DNA from: Nocardioides sp. Root122
GTDB lineage: Bacteria > Actinomycetota > Actinomycetes > Propionibacteriales > Nocardioidaceae
NCBI RefSeq assembly: GCF_001425025.1
Contig: NZ_LMDE01000009.1
Location: 1,047-65,046 of the forward strand
DNA length: 64,000 nt
Direction: 5' to 3'
Shown: positions 37,899 through 50,477 of the stretch, one piece after another
Position numbering within the stretch: position 1 is the stretch's first letter
Layout: each line of letters opens with the position of its first letter
Translations under genes and position numbers: made by a program
The notes under the pieces: model-generated
What the model saw: the letters and a program-made list of their open reading frames with translations, nothing else
Told to the model about the DNA's origin: nothing
The model's database searches: none

Positions 37899-39373
37899 AT
37901 GGTCAGTCCTTCGGTCGTCGAGCCCTGCGACTTCACGGTCTTCGGGGCCACCGGTGACCTCGCGCTGCGCAAGCTGCTGCCCGCGCTCTACCTCCGCGAC
38001 CGCGACGGCCAGCTCCCGGAGGGCTTCCGCGTGATCGGGGTGTCCCGGGCGGAGGCCGACGACGCGGCCTACCGGGCCATGGTGCGTGACGCGCTCGTCC
38101 ACCACGTCCGTGCGCAGGACCTCGACGACGCCGTGGTCGAGCGGCTGCTCGGCCGGCTCCACCACGTCGTGCTCGACATCGAGGACATCGCCGACTGGCA
38201 CCTGCTGCACGCCCGGCTCAAGGAGGGCGCGGCGGGTGACGACGTGATCCGCGTGTTCTACCTCGCCGTCGCACCGGGCCTCTTCGGCGTGATCTGCGAG
38301 CACCTCGACGAGGTCGGCCTGGTGACCGAGCGCTCGCGTGTCGTGCTCGAGAAGCCCGTCGGCACCGACCTGGCGAGTGCGCGCGCGATCAACGAGGCGG
38401 TGGGCCGGGTCTTCGGCGAGTCGAGCATCTTCCGCATCGACCACTACCTCGGCAAGGAGAGCGTGCAGAACCTGCTGGTCACGCGCTTCGCCAACACCTT
38501 CCTCGAGCCGCTGTGGAACAGCCGCTGGGTCGACCACGTCCAGATCACCGCCGCCGAGACGATCGGCGTCGGGGAGCGCGGTGCCTACTACGACCGCTCC
38601 GGCGCGCTGCGCGACATGGTGCAGAACCACCTGCTGCAGCTGCTGTGCCTCGTGGCGATGGAGCCCCCGACCTACGTCGACCGCGAGACGGTCCGCGACG
38701 AGAAGCTCAAGGTCCTCCAGGCGTTGCGCCCGATGACGCCCGAGCTCGTCGACCGCGACGTCGTCGCCGGCCAGTACGGCGTCGGCCTGTGCGACGGCAG
38801 CCCCGCCCGGGCGTACGCCGACGAGATCGGCGAGCCGTCCGCCACCGAGACCTTCGTCGCGCTCCGCACCGAGGTGCAGAACTGGCGGTGGGCGGGGGTG
38901 CCGTTCTACCTGCGCACCGGCAAGCGGATGCCCGAGCGGGTCTCGGAGATCGTCGTGGTCTTCAAGGAGCCACCGCACGCGATGTTCCCCCACAGCGAGG
39001 GCCCCACCGAGCCGAACCGCCTCCACATCCGGGTGCAGCCCGACGAGGGCATGAAGCTGCACATGACGGCCAAGGAGCCCGGCCCGGGCGGCATCCGGTT
39101 CCACCCGGTCTCCCTCGACCTCAGCTATGCCGCCGCCTTCGGCGCCCGGTCGCCCGATGCCTACGAGCGGCTGCTCATGGACGTCGTGCGCGGCAACACG
39201 ACCCTCTTCATGCGGCGCGACGAGGTGGAGGCCGCCTGGACCTGGGTGGCGCCGATCCTCGACCACTGGTCGCGCCCGACCCACCGACCCCGGCGCTACC
39301 CCGCCGGCACCGACGGACCCGCAGCCGCCACGACGCTCATCGAGCGTGACGGCCGATCCTGGCAGGAGACCGC

Positions 39374-39377
<4 letters not shown>
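37899..39377 (+). CDS. zwf: Glucose-6-phosphate 1-dehydrogenase
   Basis: 492 residues from ATG 37899. The NADP site is [18 protein letters not shown]. The catalytic segment [13 protein letters not shown] contains the substrate-binding Lys and the His. VEKPVG-like ([10 protein letters not shown]) and the C-terminal [16 protein letters not shown] are present. The enzyme makes 6-phosphogluconolactone from glucose 6-phosphate. The stop overlaps the edd start (GTGA, 39374-39377). It heads an Entner-Doudoroff operon. Confidence 0.95.
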
Positions 39378-41249
<1,872 letters not shown>

Positions 41250-41266
<17 letters not shown>

Positions 41267-41906
41267 CACCACGTCTGACACCGCGCCGCGTTCGTTGCTG
41301 TCGCTGGCGCCGGTCGTCCCGGTCGTCGTCCTCGACGACGTCGCGCACGCCGTCCCGGTCGCGCAGGCGCTCGTCGCCGGCGGCCTGCCGGTCATCGAGC
41401 TCACGTTGCGCACGCCGGTCGCGCTCGACGCCATCGCGGCGATCGCCGCAGAGGTCCCCGAGATCACCGTCGGAGCCGGCACCGTGCTGACCCCCCGCCA
41501 CGCCGAGCAGGCCGTCGCGGCCGGTGCCCAGTTCCTGGTCTCACCAGGTGCGACCCCCGACCTGCTGCGCGGCCTGGGCGACTCGGGCGTCCCGTTCCTG
41601 CCCGGCACCGCGACGGTGTCGGAGGTGATGGCGGTCCTCGAGGCGGGGGTGACGGAGATGAAGTTCTTCCCCGCCGAGGCCTCCGGCGGTGCGGCGTTCC
41701 TGAAGTCCATCGCCTCCCCGGTGCCGGCCGCCCGCTTCTGCCCGACCGGCGGCATCACCTCGGCCACCGCGGCGTCCTACCTCGCCCTGCCCAACGTGGG
41801 CTGCGTCGGCGGCAGCTGGCTGACCCCGGCGGACGCGCTGGACGCCAAGGACTGGGACCGGGTCCGGGCCCTCGCGTCGGAGGCGGCAGCACTCGCCCAC
41901 GCCTAG
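41250..41906 (+). CDS. eda: 2-dehydro-3-deoxyphosphogluconate (KDPG) aldolase
   Basis: 218 residues starting at TTG 41250, chosen because GGAGG at 41239-41243 lies 6 bases upstream and no ATG or GTG precedes the conserved sequence. The catalytic Glu is in VIELTLRTP, and the Schiff-base Lys in [20 protein letters not shown] and PTGGIT bind phosphate. It splits KDPG to pyruvate and glyceraldehyde 3-phosphate. It overlaps the edd 3' end by 17 bases, so it should be translated in coupling with edd. Confidence 0.93.
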
Positions 41907-41915
41907 GATGCGCGC

Positions 41916-42941
41916 ATGGCGGACGCCGGCAGTCGACGCGCATCGCGCTCCCCGAGCATGGCGCAGGTGGCCCAGCGGGCCGGTGTCTCGCACCAGACCG
42001 TCTCGCGGGTCCTGAATGACGCGTCCCTCGTCAAGGAGGAGACGCGGCTGCGGGTGCTGGCGGCGATCGAGGAGCTCGGCTACCGCCGCAACTTCGCCGC
42101 CCGGATCCTCGCCACCAACCGCTCGCGCCGGATCGGCATGGTCACCGCGCACCTCGCCCTGCACGGACCGAGCATGATCGCCCTCGGTGTGCAGGAGGCC
42201 GGCTACGAGGCGGGGTACGACGTCTCGCTCGTGGGCCTCTCGGAGTTCTCCGCCGAGCTGCTCGACAACGCCGTCGACCGCCTCTCCGACCAGGCTGTGG
42301 AGGCCATCGTCGTCGCGGTCGCGCACCGGGAGGCCGCCGAGCTCACCCGCGCGCTGCACCTCTCCGTCCCCATCGTCACCGTCCAGGGCGTCGCCGCCGG
42401 CACGCCCCTCTCGGCGAGCATCGACCAGGAGGCCGGCGCGGCCCTGGCCGTGGGGCACCTGCTCGACCTGGGGCACCGCCACGTCGCCCACCTCGCCGGT
42501 CCGGCCGACTGGGTGGAGGCCGAGCAGCGGCGGGCCGGCTGGCGCCGGGCGCACGAGGAGCGGGGCCTGCTGCCCGGACCCGAGCTGGCCGGGGACTGGT
42601 CGCCCGCGAGCGGGCACCGAGCCGGCCTGCTCGTCGCCGGTGACCCGCAGGTGACGGCGGTCTTCGCGGGCAACGACTCGATGGCCCTCGGCCTGCTCAA
42701 CGCCCTGCACGAGCGCGGCCGCCGGGTCCCCGACGACGTCAGCGTGGTCGGCTTCGACGACGTCCCGGAGGCGGCGTACTTCTGGCCCTCGCTCACCACC
42801 GTCTCGCAGGACTTCGCCGAGCTCGGCCGGCGCGCGCTCAGCGTGGCGCTCGGCGCGGTGAGAGGGGAGGACGAGACCGTCCTCGACCCGATCCGGCCGA
42901 CCCTCACGGTGCGCCGGTCCACCGCGGCACCGCGCGGGTGA
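41916..42941 (+). CDS. LacI-family transcriptional regulator 1
   Basis: 341 residues. The HTH is [20 protein letters not shown] (about 15-34), followed by a hinge helix (NFAARILATNRS) and a periplasmic-binding-like effector domain (VVGFDDVPEAAYFWPSLTTV). The gene starts 10 bases after eda and ends on the first of two LacI-type operators (42938-42949), just ahead of the sugar transporter. So it is placed to repress the transporter operon, and being downstream of zwf-edd-eda it may also reflect hexose flux. The residues lining the pocket do not tell the ligand. Confidence 0.92.
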   Translation: MADAGSRRASRSPSMAQVAQRAGVSHQTVSRVLNDASLVKEETRLRVLAAIEELGYRRNFAARILATNRSRRIGMVTAHLALHGPSMIALGVQEAGYEAGYDVSLVGLSEFSAELLDNAVDRLSDQAVEAIVVAVAHREAAELTRALHLSVPIVTVQGVAAGTPLSASIDQEAGAALAVGHLLDLGHRHVAHLAGPADWVEAEQRRAGWRRAHEERGLLPGPELAGDWSPASGHRAGLLVAGDPQVTAVFAGNDSMALGLLNALHERGRRVPDDVSVVGFDDVPEAAYFWPSLTTVSQDFAELGRRALSVALGAVRGEDETVLDPIRPTLTVRRSTAAPRG

Positions 42942-43009
42942 GCGTTCACATCTAGCGGACCACTGGTCTGGCACTGCCTCTTGACGTGCGGAATGTTAGC
43001 GCTCACACT
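42938..43009 (+). promoter_or_regulatory. Promoter of the sugar transporter/ara operon with LacI-type operators
   Basis: A -35 TTGACG (42981-42986) and a -10 CACACT (43004-43009) are 17 bases apart. TGTTAGCGCTCACA at 42994-43007, one mismatch from a perfect palindrome and close to the LacI/GalR consensus, covers the spacer and reaches the -10. A second imperfect copy, GTGAGCGTTCAC, lies at 42938-42949, 56 bases upstream. Two sites would allow looping or cooperative repression. Confidence 0.75.
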
Positions 43010-43068
43010 CGTGGCACGTGACACCGGTCACACGGGCGGGACCGCCCCTTTGATGTGGAGGAAAGACA

Positions 43069-44061
43069 GTGGTGAAGAAGACCTTGGTCGCCGCAACGGC
43101 GATCACGTTGAGCACCTTCGCTCTCACCAGCTGCGGCAGCAGCGACGCGGCCTCTGACTCGGCCAGCGACGACGGCAAGATCACCATGGGCTTCGCCCAG
43201 GTGGGTGCCGAGAGCGGTTGGCGCACCGCCAACACCAAGTCCATCCAGGACACCGCCAAGGACGAGGGCATCGACCTCAAGTTCACCGACGCGCAGGGCA
43301 AGCAGGAGAACCAGATCGCCGCGATCCGCTCCTACATCCAGCAGAAGGTCGACGTCATCGCCTTCAGCCCGGTGGTCGAGACCGGGTTCGACGCCGTGCT
43401 GCAGGAGGCCAAGGCCGCCGACATCCCGGTCATCCTCACCGACCGTGCCGTCGACGCCGACCCGTCCCTCTACAAGACCTTCCTCGGCTCCGACTTCGTC
43501 GTCGAGGGCGAGCGGGCCGGCGACTGGCTCGTCGAGAACGCCAAGGACTCCGACGTCAACGGCGACGGGAAGATCAACGTCGTCCAGCTCGAGGGCACGA
43601 CCGGTGCGGCTCCCGCCATCGACCGGGCCGAGGGCTTCGCCGAGAAGATCAAGGCCGACGACTCGATCGAGGTCACCGCGTCGCAGACCGGTGACTTCAC
43701 CCGCGACGGCGGCAAGCAGGTCATGGAGTCCTTCCTCCAGTCCGACGACAGCATCGACGTCGTCTTCGCCCACAACGACGACATGGGCCTCGGCGCCATC
43801 GAGGCGATCGAGGCCGCGGGCCTCGAGCCGGGCAAGGACATCAAGATCATCACCATCGACGCGGTCAAGGACGGCATGCAGGCCCTCGCCGACGGCAAGA
43901 TCAACTTCATCGTCGAGTGCAACCCGCTGCTCGGTCCCCAGCTGATGGACCTGGCCCAGAAGGTCCTCGACGGCGAGGAGGTCCCCGAGCGGGTGCTCAC
44001 CGACGAGTCCACCTTCACCCAGGACGAGGCCAAGGCGGCACTGCCCGACCGGCAGTACTGA
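43069..44061 (+). CDS. Sugar ABC transporter substrate-binding lipoprotein (YtfQ-like)
   Basis: 330 residues from GTG 43069, with GGAGG 7 bases upstream. A signal peptide with lipobox LTSC (about 21-24) makes it a membrane-anchored lipoprotein. The mature protein is a type I periplasmic-binding fold: GFAQVGAESGWR, QGKQENQIAAIRSYIQQKVD, DVVFAHNDDMGLGAI. The segment order and the two-permease partner genes resemble YtfQ, a furanose-sugar binder of E. coli. Arabinose in furanose form is a likely ligand here because araBAD follow; this is inference. Confidence 0.9.
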   Translation: MVKKTLVAATAITLSTFALTSCGSSDAASDSASDDGKITMGFAQVGAESGWRTANTKSIQDTAKDEGIDLKFTDAQGKQENQIAAIRSYIQQKVDVIAFSPVVETGFDAVLQEAKAADIPVILTDRAVDADPSLYKTFLGSDFVVEGERAGDWLVENAKDSDVNGDGKINVVQLEGTTGAAPAIDRAEGFAEKIKADDSIEVTASQTGDFTRDGGKQVMESFLQSDDSIDVVFAHNDDMGLGAIEAIEAAGLEPGKDIKIITIDAVKDGMQALADGKINFIVECNPLLGPQLMDLAQKVLDGEEVPERVLTDESTFTQDEAKAALPDRQY

Positions 44062-44140
44062 CAGCCAGTCCCGATCAGCAGCGCGGCCCGCGCCACCCGC
44101 GGGCCGCGCCGCGCCCGACCTCTGGAGCGAGAGGAACGAG

Positions 44141-45718
44141 ATGACCCAGATGAGGACGCCGGCGGGCACCACGTCCGTGCCTGCGGCCGAGCCGCAGCCA
44201 GTGATCGAGATGCGCGACATCTCCATCACCTTCGGCGCCGTCCGCGCCCTCGACGAGGTCTCGGTGCGGTTGTTCCCCGGGGAGGTGCACGCCCTGATGG
44301 GCGAGAACGGGGCCGGCAAGTCCACCCTCATCAAGGCGCTCACCGGCGTGTACGCCATCGACGCGGGCGTGGTGACGATCGACGGGGAGCGGCACGAGTT
44401 CTCCTCGCCGGCCGCCGCGCAGGCCGCCGGGATCAGCACGGTCTACCAGGAGGTCAACCTGGTGCCGAACCTGACCGTCGCGGAGAACATGCTGCTCGGT
44501 CGCGAGCCGCGGCGCTTCGGCTCGATCGACGTCCGCGAGATGAACCGGCGGGCCCGGCGCACCCTGCTCCACCTCGGCATCGACGTCGACCCGCGCACGG
44601 TGCTCGACGAGCACCCCATCGCCGTCCAGCAGCTCGTCGCGATCGCCCGCGCGGTCGACGTCGAGGCGAAGGTCCTGATCCTCGACGAGCCCACGTCGAG
44701 CCTCGACGCCGACGAGGTGGAGAAGCTCTTCACGGTGATGCGCCGGCTCCGTGAGGAGGGCGTGGCCATCGTCTTCGTCTCCCACTTCCTCGACCAGGTC
44801 TACGAGATCGCCGACCGCATGACGATCCTGCGCAACGGCCGGCTCGTGGAGGAGCGCATGGTCGCCGACACCACGCAGCTCGAGCTGGTCCGGCTGATGA
44901 TCGGCCGCGAGCTCGAGGTGCTCGACCGCCTGGACCGGGCCGCGCCGACCACCGGCGCCGGGTCCGGCACCCCGCTGCTCACGGCCGTCGGGCTCGGCCG
45001 CAAGAACACCCTCGAGGCCACCGACCTCGCGCTCTACGAGGGTGAGGTGGTCGGCATCGCCGGCCTCCTCGGCTCCGGACGCACCGAGCTCGCCCGCCTG
45101 CTGTTCGGCGCCGACACCGCCGACACCGGTGAGCTCGCGGTCCGCTCGCACACGCGCCGGCTGCGCAGCCCCCGGCACGCGATCGACCGCCGGATCGCCT
45201 TCTCCAGCGAGGACCGCAAGGCCGAGGGCGTGGTGGGCGACCTGACCGTCGCCGACAACATGCTGCTCGCGCTGCAGGCCTCGCGCGGCTGGCTCCGGCC
45301 GATCCCGCAGGGCACCCGCGCCCGCCTCGTCAAGGACTACATCGAGGCGCTCGACATCCGGCCCGCCGACCCCACCGCCCTGATGCGCAACCTGTCCGGC
45401 GGCAACCAGCAGAAGGTGCTGCTCGCCCGGTGGCTGATCACCGAGCCGGAGATCCTCATCCTCGACGAGCCCACCCGTGGCATCGACATCGGCGCCAAGG
45501 CGCAGATCCAGGCCAAGGTCGCCGAGCTGGCGGCCCAGGGACTCTCGGTGGTCTTCATCTCCGCCGAGCTGGAGGAGGTGCTGCGCCTCAGCGACCGCCT
45601 GGTGGTGATGCGCGACCGCCGCAAGATCGACGAGCGCACCAACGACGACGTCAGCGTGCGCGACGTCCTCGAGATCATCGCGGGCGAGACCCGCTCGGAG
45701 GAGGACACCCATGCCTGA
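44141..45718 (+). CDS. Sugar ABC transporter ATPase with two nucleotide-binding domains
   Basis: 525 residues. The first half has MGENGAGKSTL (Walker A) and VLILDEPTSSLDADE (Walker B). The second half has the degenerate site GLLGSGRTEL, the signature LSGGNQQKVLLARWL, and ILILDEPTRGIDIGAKAQ. This is the RbsA/MglA/YtfR layout. It energises import through the two permeases downstream. The ATG at 44141 follows AGAGGAACGAG, and the stop overlaps the first permease by 8 bases. Confidence 0.93.
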   Translation: MTQMRTPAGTTSVPAAEPQPVIEMRDISITFGAVRALDEVSVRLFPGEVHALMGENGAGKSTLIKALTGVYAIDAGVVTIDGERHEFSSPAAAQAAGISTVYQEVNLVPNLTVAENMLLGREPRRFGSIDVREMNRRARRTLLHLGIDVDPRTVLDEHPIAVQQLVAIARAVDVEAKVLILDEPTSSLDADEVEKLFTVMRRLREEGVAIVFVSHFLDQVYEIADRMTILRNGRLVEERMVADTTQLELVRLMIGRELEVLDRLDRAAPTTGAGSGTPLLTAVGLGRKNTLEATDLALYEGEVVGIAGLLGSGRTELARLLFGADTADTGELAVRSHTRRLRSPRHAIDRRIAFSSEDRKAEGVVGDLTVADNMLLALQASRGWLRPIPQGTRARLVKDYIEALDIRPADPTALMRNLSGGNQQKVLLARWLITEPEILILDEPTRGIDIGAKAQIQAKVAELAAQGLSVVFISAELEEVLRLSDRLVVMRDRRKIDERTNDDVSVRDVLEIIAGETRSEEDTHA

Positions 45719-46760
45719 GCCGACAAGCCTCGTCCAGCGGGTCCTGCGCCACCAGCTGCTGTGGCCCGTCCTGGCGCTGTTCGTCCTCCTCCTGGTCAAC
45801 GTCGTCGCCAAGCCCTCCTTCCTCGACGTCCGGATGCAGGACGGCCACCTCTACGGCAACCTCATCGACATCGTCCGCAACAGCGCGCCGGTGATGCTGG
45901 TCGCGCTCGGCATGACCCTGGTCATCGCCACCCGCGGCATCGACCTCTCCGTCGGCGCGATCGCGGCGATCGCCGCAGCCGTCGCGTGCACGCGGATCAT
46001 CGGCGCCGGCGACGAGGCCGCGCTGCGCACCGCCGTGATGGCGATGACGTACGCCGTCGTGGTCTGCATCGTGCTCGGCGCCTGGAACGGCCTGCTCGTC
46101 TCGGTGCTCGGGATCCAGCCGATCATCGCGACGCTGATCCTCATGGTCGCCGGGCGCGGCATCTCGATGGCGATCACCGACGGGCAGATCACGACCGTCA
46201 ACAACCCGTGGTTCAGCGACCTCGCGTCGGGCTTCGTGCTGACGCTGCCGCTCGCCTTCCTCGTCGCGGTCGGGATGGTGCTGTTCACCGCGCTGCTCAC
46301 CCGGCGCACGGCGCTGGGCATGCTGATCGAGGCCGTCGGCATCAACCCGGAGGCCAGCCGGCTCGCCGGCGTCCGGGCGCGCACGATCATCTGGACCGTC
46401 TACGCCTTCTCCGGCCTGTGCGCCGGCCTCGCCGGCCTGGTCATCGCCGCCAACACCAACTCGGTCAACGCCAACAGCCTCGGGCTGTGGATCGAGCTCG
46501 ACGCCATCCTCGCGGTGGTCATCGGCGGCACGTCGCTGATGGGCGGCCGCTTCTCGCTGGCCGGCACCTTCGTCGGCGCGCTCTTCATCGCCACCCTGGC
46601 CCGCACCATCCCCAACATCGGGATCCCCTCGGAGGTCAACTACCTCTTCAAGGCGGTGGTGGTCATCGCCGTGTGCCTCCTCCAGTCGCCGAAGGCGCGC
46701 GCCCTCCTGCGCGTACGCCGATCGGGAACCCCGACCCTCGCGAACGGAGCGCCCGCATGA
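45711..46760 (+). CDS. Sugar ABC transporter permease 1 (YtfT/RbsC type)
   Basis: 349 residues with about ten membrane helices. Signature segments are ALGMTLVIATRGIDLSVGAI and GINPEASRLAGVR, and IELDAILAVVIGGTSLMGGRFS near the end; all are typical of carbohydrate-importer permeases (BPD_transp_2). It overlaps the ATPase gene upstream and permease 2 downstream (ATGA). The two permeases should form a heterodimer. Confidence 0.92.
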   Translation: MPEPTSLVQRVLRHQLLWPVLALFVLLLVNVVAKPSFLDVRMQDGHLYGNLIDIVRNSAPVMLVALGMTLVIATRGIDLSVGAIAAIAAAVACTRIIGAGDEAALRTAVMAMTYAVVVCIVLGAWNGLLVSVLGIQPIIATLILMVAGRGISMAITDGQITTVNNPWFSDLASGFVLTLPLAFLVAVGMVLFTALLTRRTALGMLIEAVGINPEASRLAGVRARTIIWTVYAFSGLCAGLAGLVIAANTNSVNANSLGLWIELDAILAVVIGGTSLMGGRFSLAGTFVGALFIATLARTIPNIGIPSEVNYLFKAVVVIAVCLLQSPKARALLRVRRSGTPTLANGAPA

Positions 46761-47758
46761 GTGCCGTCACCGTCCCCACCGCCTCGGCCTGGGACCGGGT
46801 CCGGACCTACCGCCCGCCCAACCGCTACCTGCCGATCCTCGCGACGGCCGCGCTCTTCGTCGGCCTGTTCGGCGTCGGCGGCATCCGCTACGACGGCCTG
46901 ACCGACCCCCAGGTCCTCCTGAGCCTGCTGATCGACAACGCGTTCCTCATCGTGCTCGGCGTGGGCATGACCTTCGTCATCCTCACCGGCGGCATCGACC
47001 TCTCGGTCGGCTCGGTGGTGGCGCTGTCGACGATGATCGCCGCCAAGACCCTCGACATGGGCTGGTCGCCCTACCTGTCGATCGTCGCGGTGCTCGCCAC
47101 CGGCACGCTCCTCGGGCTGCTGATGGGCCTGCTCATCCACTACTTCGACATCCAGCCGTTCATCGCGACGCTGGCGGGACTGTTCCTGGCGCGCGGGCTC
47201 ACCTACCTGATCAGCGTGGAGTCGATCTCGATCAAGGACCCGACCGTCACCGACCTGGCGTTCAGGACCGTCCACCTCGGCGACTACTACGTCCGCTGGA
47301 CCGCGATCATCGCGCTGGCCACGGTCGCGATCGCCGCCTACGTGCTGGCCCGCACGCGGTTCGGCCGCACCGTCTACGCCATCGGTGGCAACGAGGCCTC
47401 GGCGATGCTGATGGGCCTGCGGGTGGCGTTCACCAAGGTCGGCGTCTACGTCATCAGCGGCTTCTGCGCGGCGCTGGCAGGGCTGCTGTTCTCGCTCTAC
47501 ATCCTCTCCGGCAACAGCCTGCACGCGATCGGCATGGAGCTCGACGCCATCGCCGCCGTCGTCATCGGCGGCACGCTCCTCACCGGTGGGCGGGGCTACG
47601 TCGTCGGCTCGCTCCTCGGCGTGCTGGTGCTCGGCATCATCAAGACCCTCATCTCCTTCGACGGCACCCTGAGCTCGTACTGGATCCGCATCATCACCGG
47701 TGTGCTGCTGCTGGCCTTCGTGGTCGTGCAGCGCTTCGCCACCAGGCGCCGTCCATGA
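46757..47758 (+). CDS. Sugar ABC transporter permease 2 (YjfF/RbsC type)
   Basis: 333 residues with about ten membrane helices. GVGMTFVILTGGIDLSVGSV, GGNEASAMLMGLRV and ELDAIAAVVIGGTLLTGGRG are the family motifs. It differs from permease 1, so the channel is a heterodimer as in YtfT-YjfF. It overlaps LacI regulator 2 downstream by 4 bases (ATGA). Confidence 0.92.
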   Translation: MSAVTVPTASAWDRVRTYRPPNRYLPILATAALFVGLFGVGGIRYDGLTDPQVLLSLLIDNAFLIVLGVGMTFVILTGGIDLSVGSVVALSTMIAAKTLDMGWSPYLSIVAVLATGTLLGLLMGLLIHYFDIQPFIATLAGLFLARGLTYLISVESISIKDPTVTDLAFRTVHLGDYYVRWTAIIALATVAIAAYVLARTRFGRTVYAIGGNEASAMLMGLRVAFTKVGVYVISGFCAALAGLLFSLYILSGNSLHAIGMELDAIAAVVIGGTLLTGGRGYVVGSLLGVLVLGIIKTLISFDGTLSSYWIRIITGVLLLAFVVVQRFATRRRP

Positions 47759-48771
47759 GCGAGGTCCGGCGCACGCCGGTCATGGCGGACGTGGCCCGGC
47801 TCGCGGGCGTCTCCCACCAGACCGTCTCCCGCGTCATCAACGGGCAGGACAACCTGCGACCCGCGACCCGCGAGCGGGTCGAGGACGCGATCCGCCAGCT
47901 CGGCTACCGCCCCAACACCGCCGCCCGCGCGCTGGTCACCCGCAAGTCCGCGACCATCGGCGTGATCGGCTCCAAGAGCGGCTACTGGGGACCGTCCACC
48001 GTGCACCGCACCATCCAGGCCGCCGGTCGCGACGCGGGCTACTTCGTCAGCTCGGTCAACCTCCAGAGCATGACCCGCGACGAGCTCGTCGACGCGATCG
48101 ACCACCTGCGCAACCAGGGCGTCGAGGGCATCGTGCTCATCCACGCCACCGACGCCGCGGTGGAGGTCGCCCGCGCGCAGGAGCAGTGGGGCGTGCCGGT
48201 GATCGTCGTCGAGGGCGATCCCGCCAAGGCCCAGTGGACCGTCGGGGTCGACCAGGTGGCCGGTGCCGAGGCCGGCACGCGCCACCTCGTCGAGCTCGGG
48301 CACACCGACATCGTCCACCTCGCCGGGCCGCAGGAGTGGACCGAGGCCAGGGCGCGCCTGCAGGGCTGGCAGAACGCGATGTACGCCGCCGGGCTACGGC
48401 CCTCGCAGCACGTCCTCGGCGACTGGTCGGCCGCGAGCGGCTTCGAGGCCGGCCGGGAGATCGCCGGCCGCGAGGACGTCACCGCGGTGTTCTGCGCCAA
48501 CGACCAGATGGCCCTGGGCCTGCTGCGTGCGCTCAGCGAGGCCGGCCGGACCGTGCCGTCGGGGCCGCGCGGCGTCAGCGTCGTCGGCTTCGACGACATC
48601 CCCGAGGCGGCGTACCTCATCCCGCCGCTCACCACCGTGCGGCAGGACTTCGAGGCCGTCGGCCGCCGCGCCATCGAGATCCTGCGCGCCGCGCTCGCCG
48701 GCACGCCCGCCCCCGACCGGCTGATCAAGCCCGAGCTGGTGGTCCGTGCCAGCACCGAGAGGACCTCCTGA
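47755..48771 (+). CDS. LacI-family transcriptional regulator 2
   Basis: 338 residues. The HTH is [20 protein letters not shown] with hinge [12 protein letters not shown] and a type I binding-protein effector domain ([20 protein letters not shown]). It is close in sequence to LacI regulator 1, as read by eye. It lies inside the transporter-ara operon, coupled to permease 2 (ATGA) and to araB (TGATG). Being expressed with the genes it likely controls, it fits a repressor induced by arabinose or a downstream intermediate. Confidence 0.92.
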   Translation: MSEVRRTPVMADVARLAGVSHQTVSRVINGQDNLRPATRERVEDAIRQLGYRPNTAARALVTRKSATIGVIGSKSGYWGPSTVHRTIQAAGRDAGYFVSSVNLQSMTRDELVDAIDHLRNQGVEGIVLIHATDAAVEVARAQEQWGVPVIVVEGDPAKAQWTVGVDQVAGAEAGTRHLVELGHTDIVHLAGPQEWTEARARLQGWQNAMYAAGLRPSQHVLGDWSAASGFEAGREIAGREDVTAVFCANDQMALGLLRALSEAGRTVPSGPRGVSVVGFDDIPEAAYLIPPLTTVRQDFEAVGRRAIEILRAALAGTPAPDRLIKPELVVRASTERTS

Positions 48772-50477
48772 TGACATCCGACCACTACGTCGTCGGCGTC
48801 GACTACGGCACCCTCTCGGGCCGCGCCGTCGTCGTCCGCGTCTCCGACGGCGCCGAGCTCGGCACCGCCGTCCACCCCTACCCGCACGCCGTGCTCGAGC
48901 GCACCCTGCCGGCCGACCTCGCTGGGGTCGAGCGGCCCCTCCCGCCGGAGTGGGCGCTGCAGGTGCCCGAGGACTACCGCGAGGTGCTGCGGATGGCCGT
49001 GCCGGCCGCGGTGGAGGCCGCCGGGATCGACCCGTCGCGGGTGATCGGGATCGCCACCGACTTCACCGCCTGCACGATGGTGCCGACGCTCGCCGACGGC
49101 ACGCCCCTCAACGAGGTCGAGGGCCTGGCCGACCGCCCGCACGCCTACGTGAAGCTCTGGAAGCACCACGCCGCCCAGGCGCAGGCCGACCGGATCAACG
49201 AGCTCGCCCGCACGCGCGGCGAGGCCTGGCTGCCGCGCTACGGCGGGCTGATCTCCTCGGAGTGGGAGTTCGCCAAGGGGCTGCAGCTCTTCGAGGAGGA
49301 CGCCGCCCTCTACGACCGGATGGAGCACTGGGTCGAGGCCGCCGACTGGATCGTGTGGCAGCTGTGCGGGACCTACGTCCGCAACGCCTGCACGGCCGGC
49401 TACAAGGGGCAGTACCAGGACGGGGCGTACCCCTCGCCGGAGTTCCTCACGGCGCTGTCGCCCGGCTTCGGCGACTTCGTCACCGACAAGCTCGAGCACC
49501 GCATCGGTGCGCTCGGCGCGCGGGCCGGCACGCTGACGGCGCAGGCCGCGGCCTGGACCGGGCTGCCCGAGGGCATCGCGGTCGCCGTCGGCAACGTCGA
49601 TGCCCACGTCACCGCCCCCGCCGCGCAGGCGGTCGGGTCGGGCCAGATGGTCGCGATCATGGGCACCTCCACCTGCCACGTGATGAACGCCGAGGTGCTG
49701 CGCGAGGTGCCGGGCATGTGCGGCGTCGTCGACGGCGGCATCGTCGACGGGCTGTGGGGCTACGAGGCCGGGCAGAGCGGGGTCGGCGACATCTTCGGCT
49801 GGTTCGTCGAGCACGGCGTCCCGGCCTACGTGGCCGAGGCGGCCGCGGACGCGGGCGAGTCGGTGCACGAGCACCTCACCCGCCTGGCCGCGCAGCAGGA
49901 GGTGGGCGAGCACGGCCTGGTCGCCCTGGACTGGCACTCCGGCAACCGCTCGGTCCTCGTCGACCACGAGCTCTCCGGCCTCGTCGTCGGGCAGACCCTG
50001 GCCACCCGCGCCGAGGACGTCTACCGCGCGCTGCTCGAGGCCACCGCCTTCGGCACCCGCGTCATCGTCGAGACGTTCCGCGACAGCGGCGTCCCCGTCG
50101 AGGAGCTCATCGTCGCCGGCGGCCTGACCAAGAACGCCTTGCTGATGCAGGTCTACGCCGACGTCACCCGGCTGCCGCTGTCGATCATCGACTCCGAGCA
50201 GGGCCCCGCGCTCGGCTCGGCGATCCACGCCGCCGTCGCCGCCGGGGCCTACGACGACGTGCCCGCCGCGGCCAAGCAGATGGGCAAGGTGCGGCGCGAC
50301 GTCTACGTGCCCGACGAGGACCGCGCGGCGTCGTACGACCTGCTGTTCCAGCAGTACCTGGCCCTGCACGACCACTTCGGCCGTGCCACCACGACCATGC
50401 GGCGGCTCAAGGCGATCCGGCGCGACGCCGTCGCCCGCCGGTCCGACCGCGCCACGACAGAAGGAAGTCCCTCATGA
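48771..50477 (+). CDS. araB: Ribulokinase
   Basis: 568 residues. The FGGY-family N-lobe starts [16 protein letters not shown], with ATP-contact residues; [10 protein letters not shown] is typical of ribulokinase. The C-lobe has MGTSTCHVM and the [20 protein letters not shown] motif. It phosphorylates L-ribulose to L-ribulose 5-phosphate. The ATG overlaps the upstream stop (TGATGA), and the stop overlaps araA by 4 bases. The order LacI-araB-araA-araD is the arabinose pathway in one run. Confidence 0.95.
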   Translation: MTSDHYVVGVDYGTLSGRAVVVRVSDGAELGTAVHPYPHAVLERTLPADLAGVERPLPPEWALQVPEDYREVLRMAVPAAVEAAGIDPSRVIGIATDFTACTMVPTLADGTPLNEVEGLADRPHAYVKLWKHHAAQAQADRINELARTRGEAWLPRYGGLISSEWEFAKGLQLFEEDAALYDRMEHWVEAADWIVWQLCGTYVRNACTAGYKGQYQDGAYPSPEFLTALSPGFGDFVTDKLEHRIGALGARAGTLTAQAAAWTGLPEGIAVAVGNVDAHVTAPAAQAVGSGQMVAIMGTSTCHVMNAEVLREVPGMCGVVDGGIVDGLWGYEAGQSGVGDIFGWFVEHGVPAYVAEAAADAGESVHEHLTRLAAQQEVGEHGLVALDWHSGNRSVLVDHELSGLVVGQTLATRAEDVYRALLEATAFGTRVIVETFRDSGVPVEELIVAGGLTKNALLMQVYADVTRLPLSIIDSEQGPALGSAIHAAVAAGAYDDVPAAAKQMGKVRRDVYVPDEDRAASYDLLFQQYLALHDHFGRATTTMRRLKAIRRDAVARRSDRATTEGSPS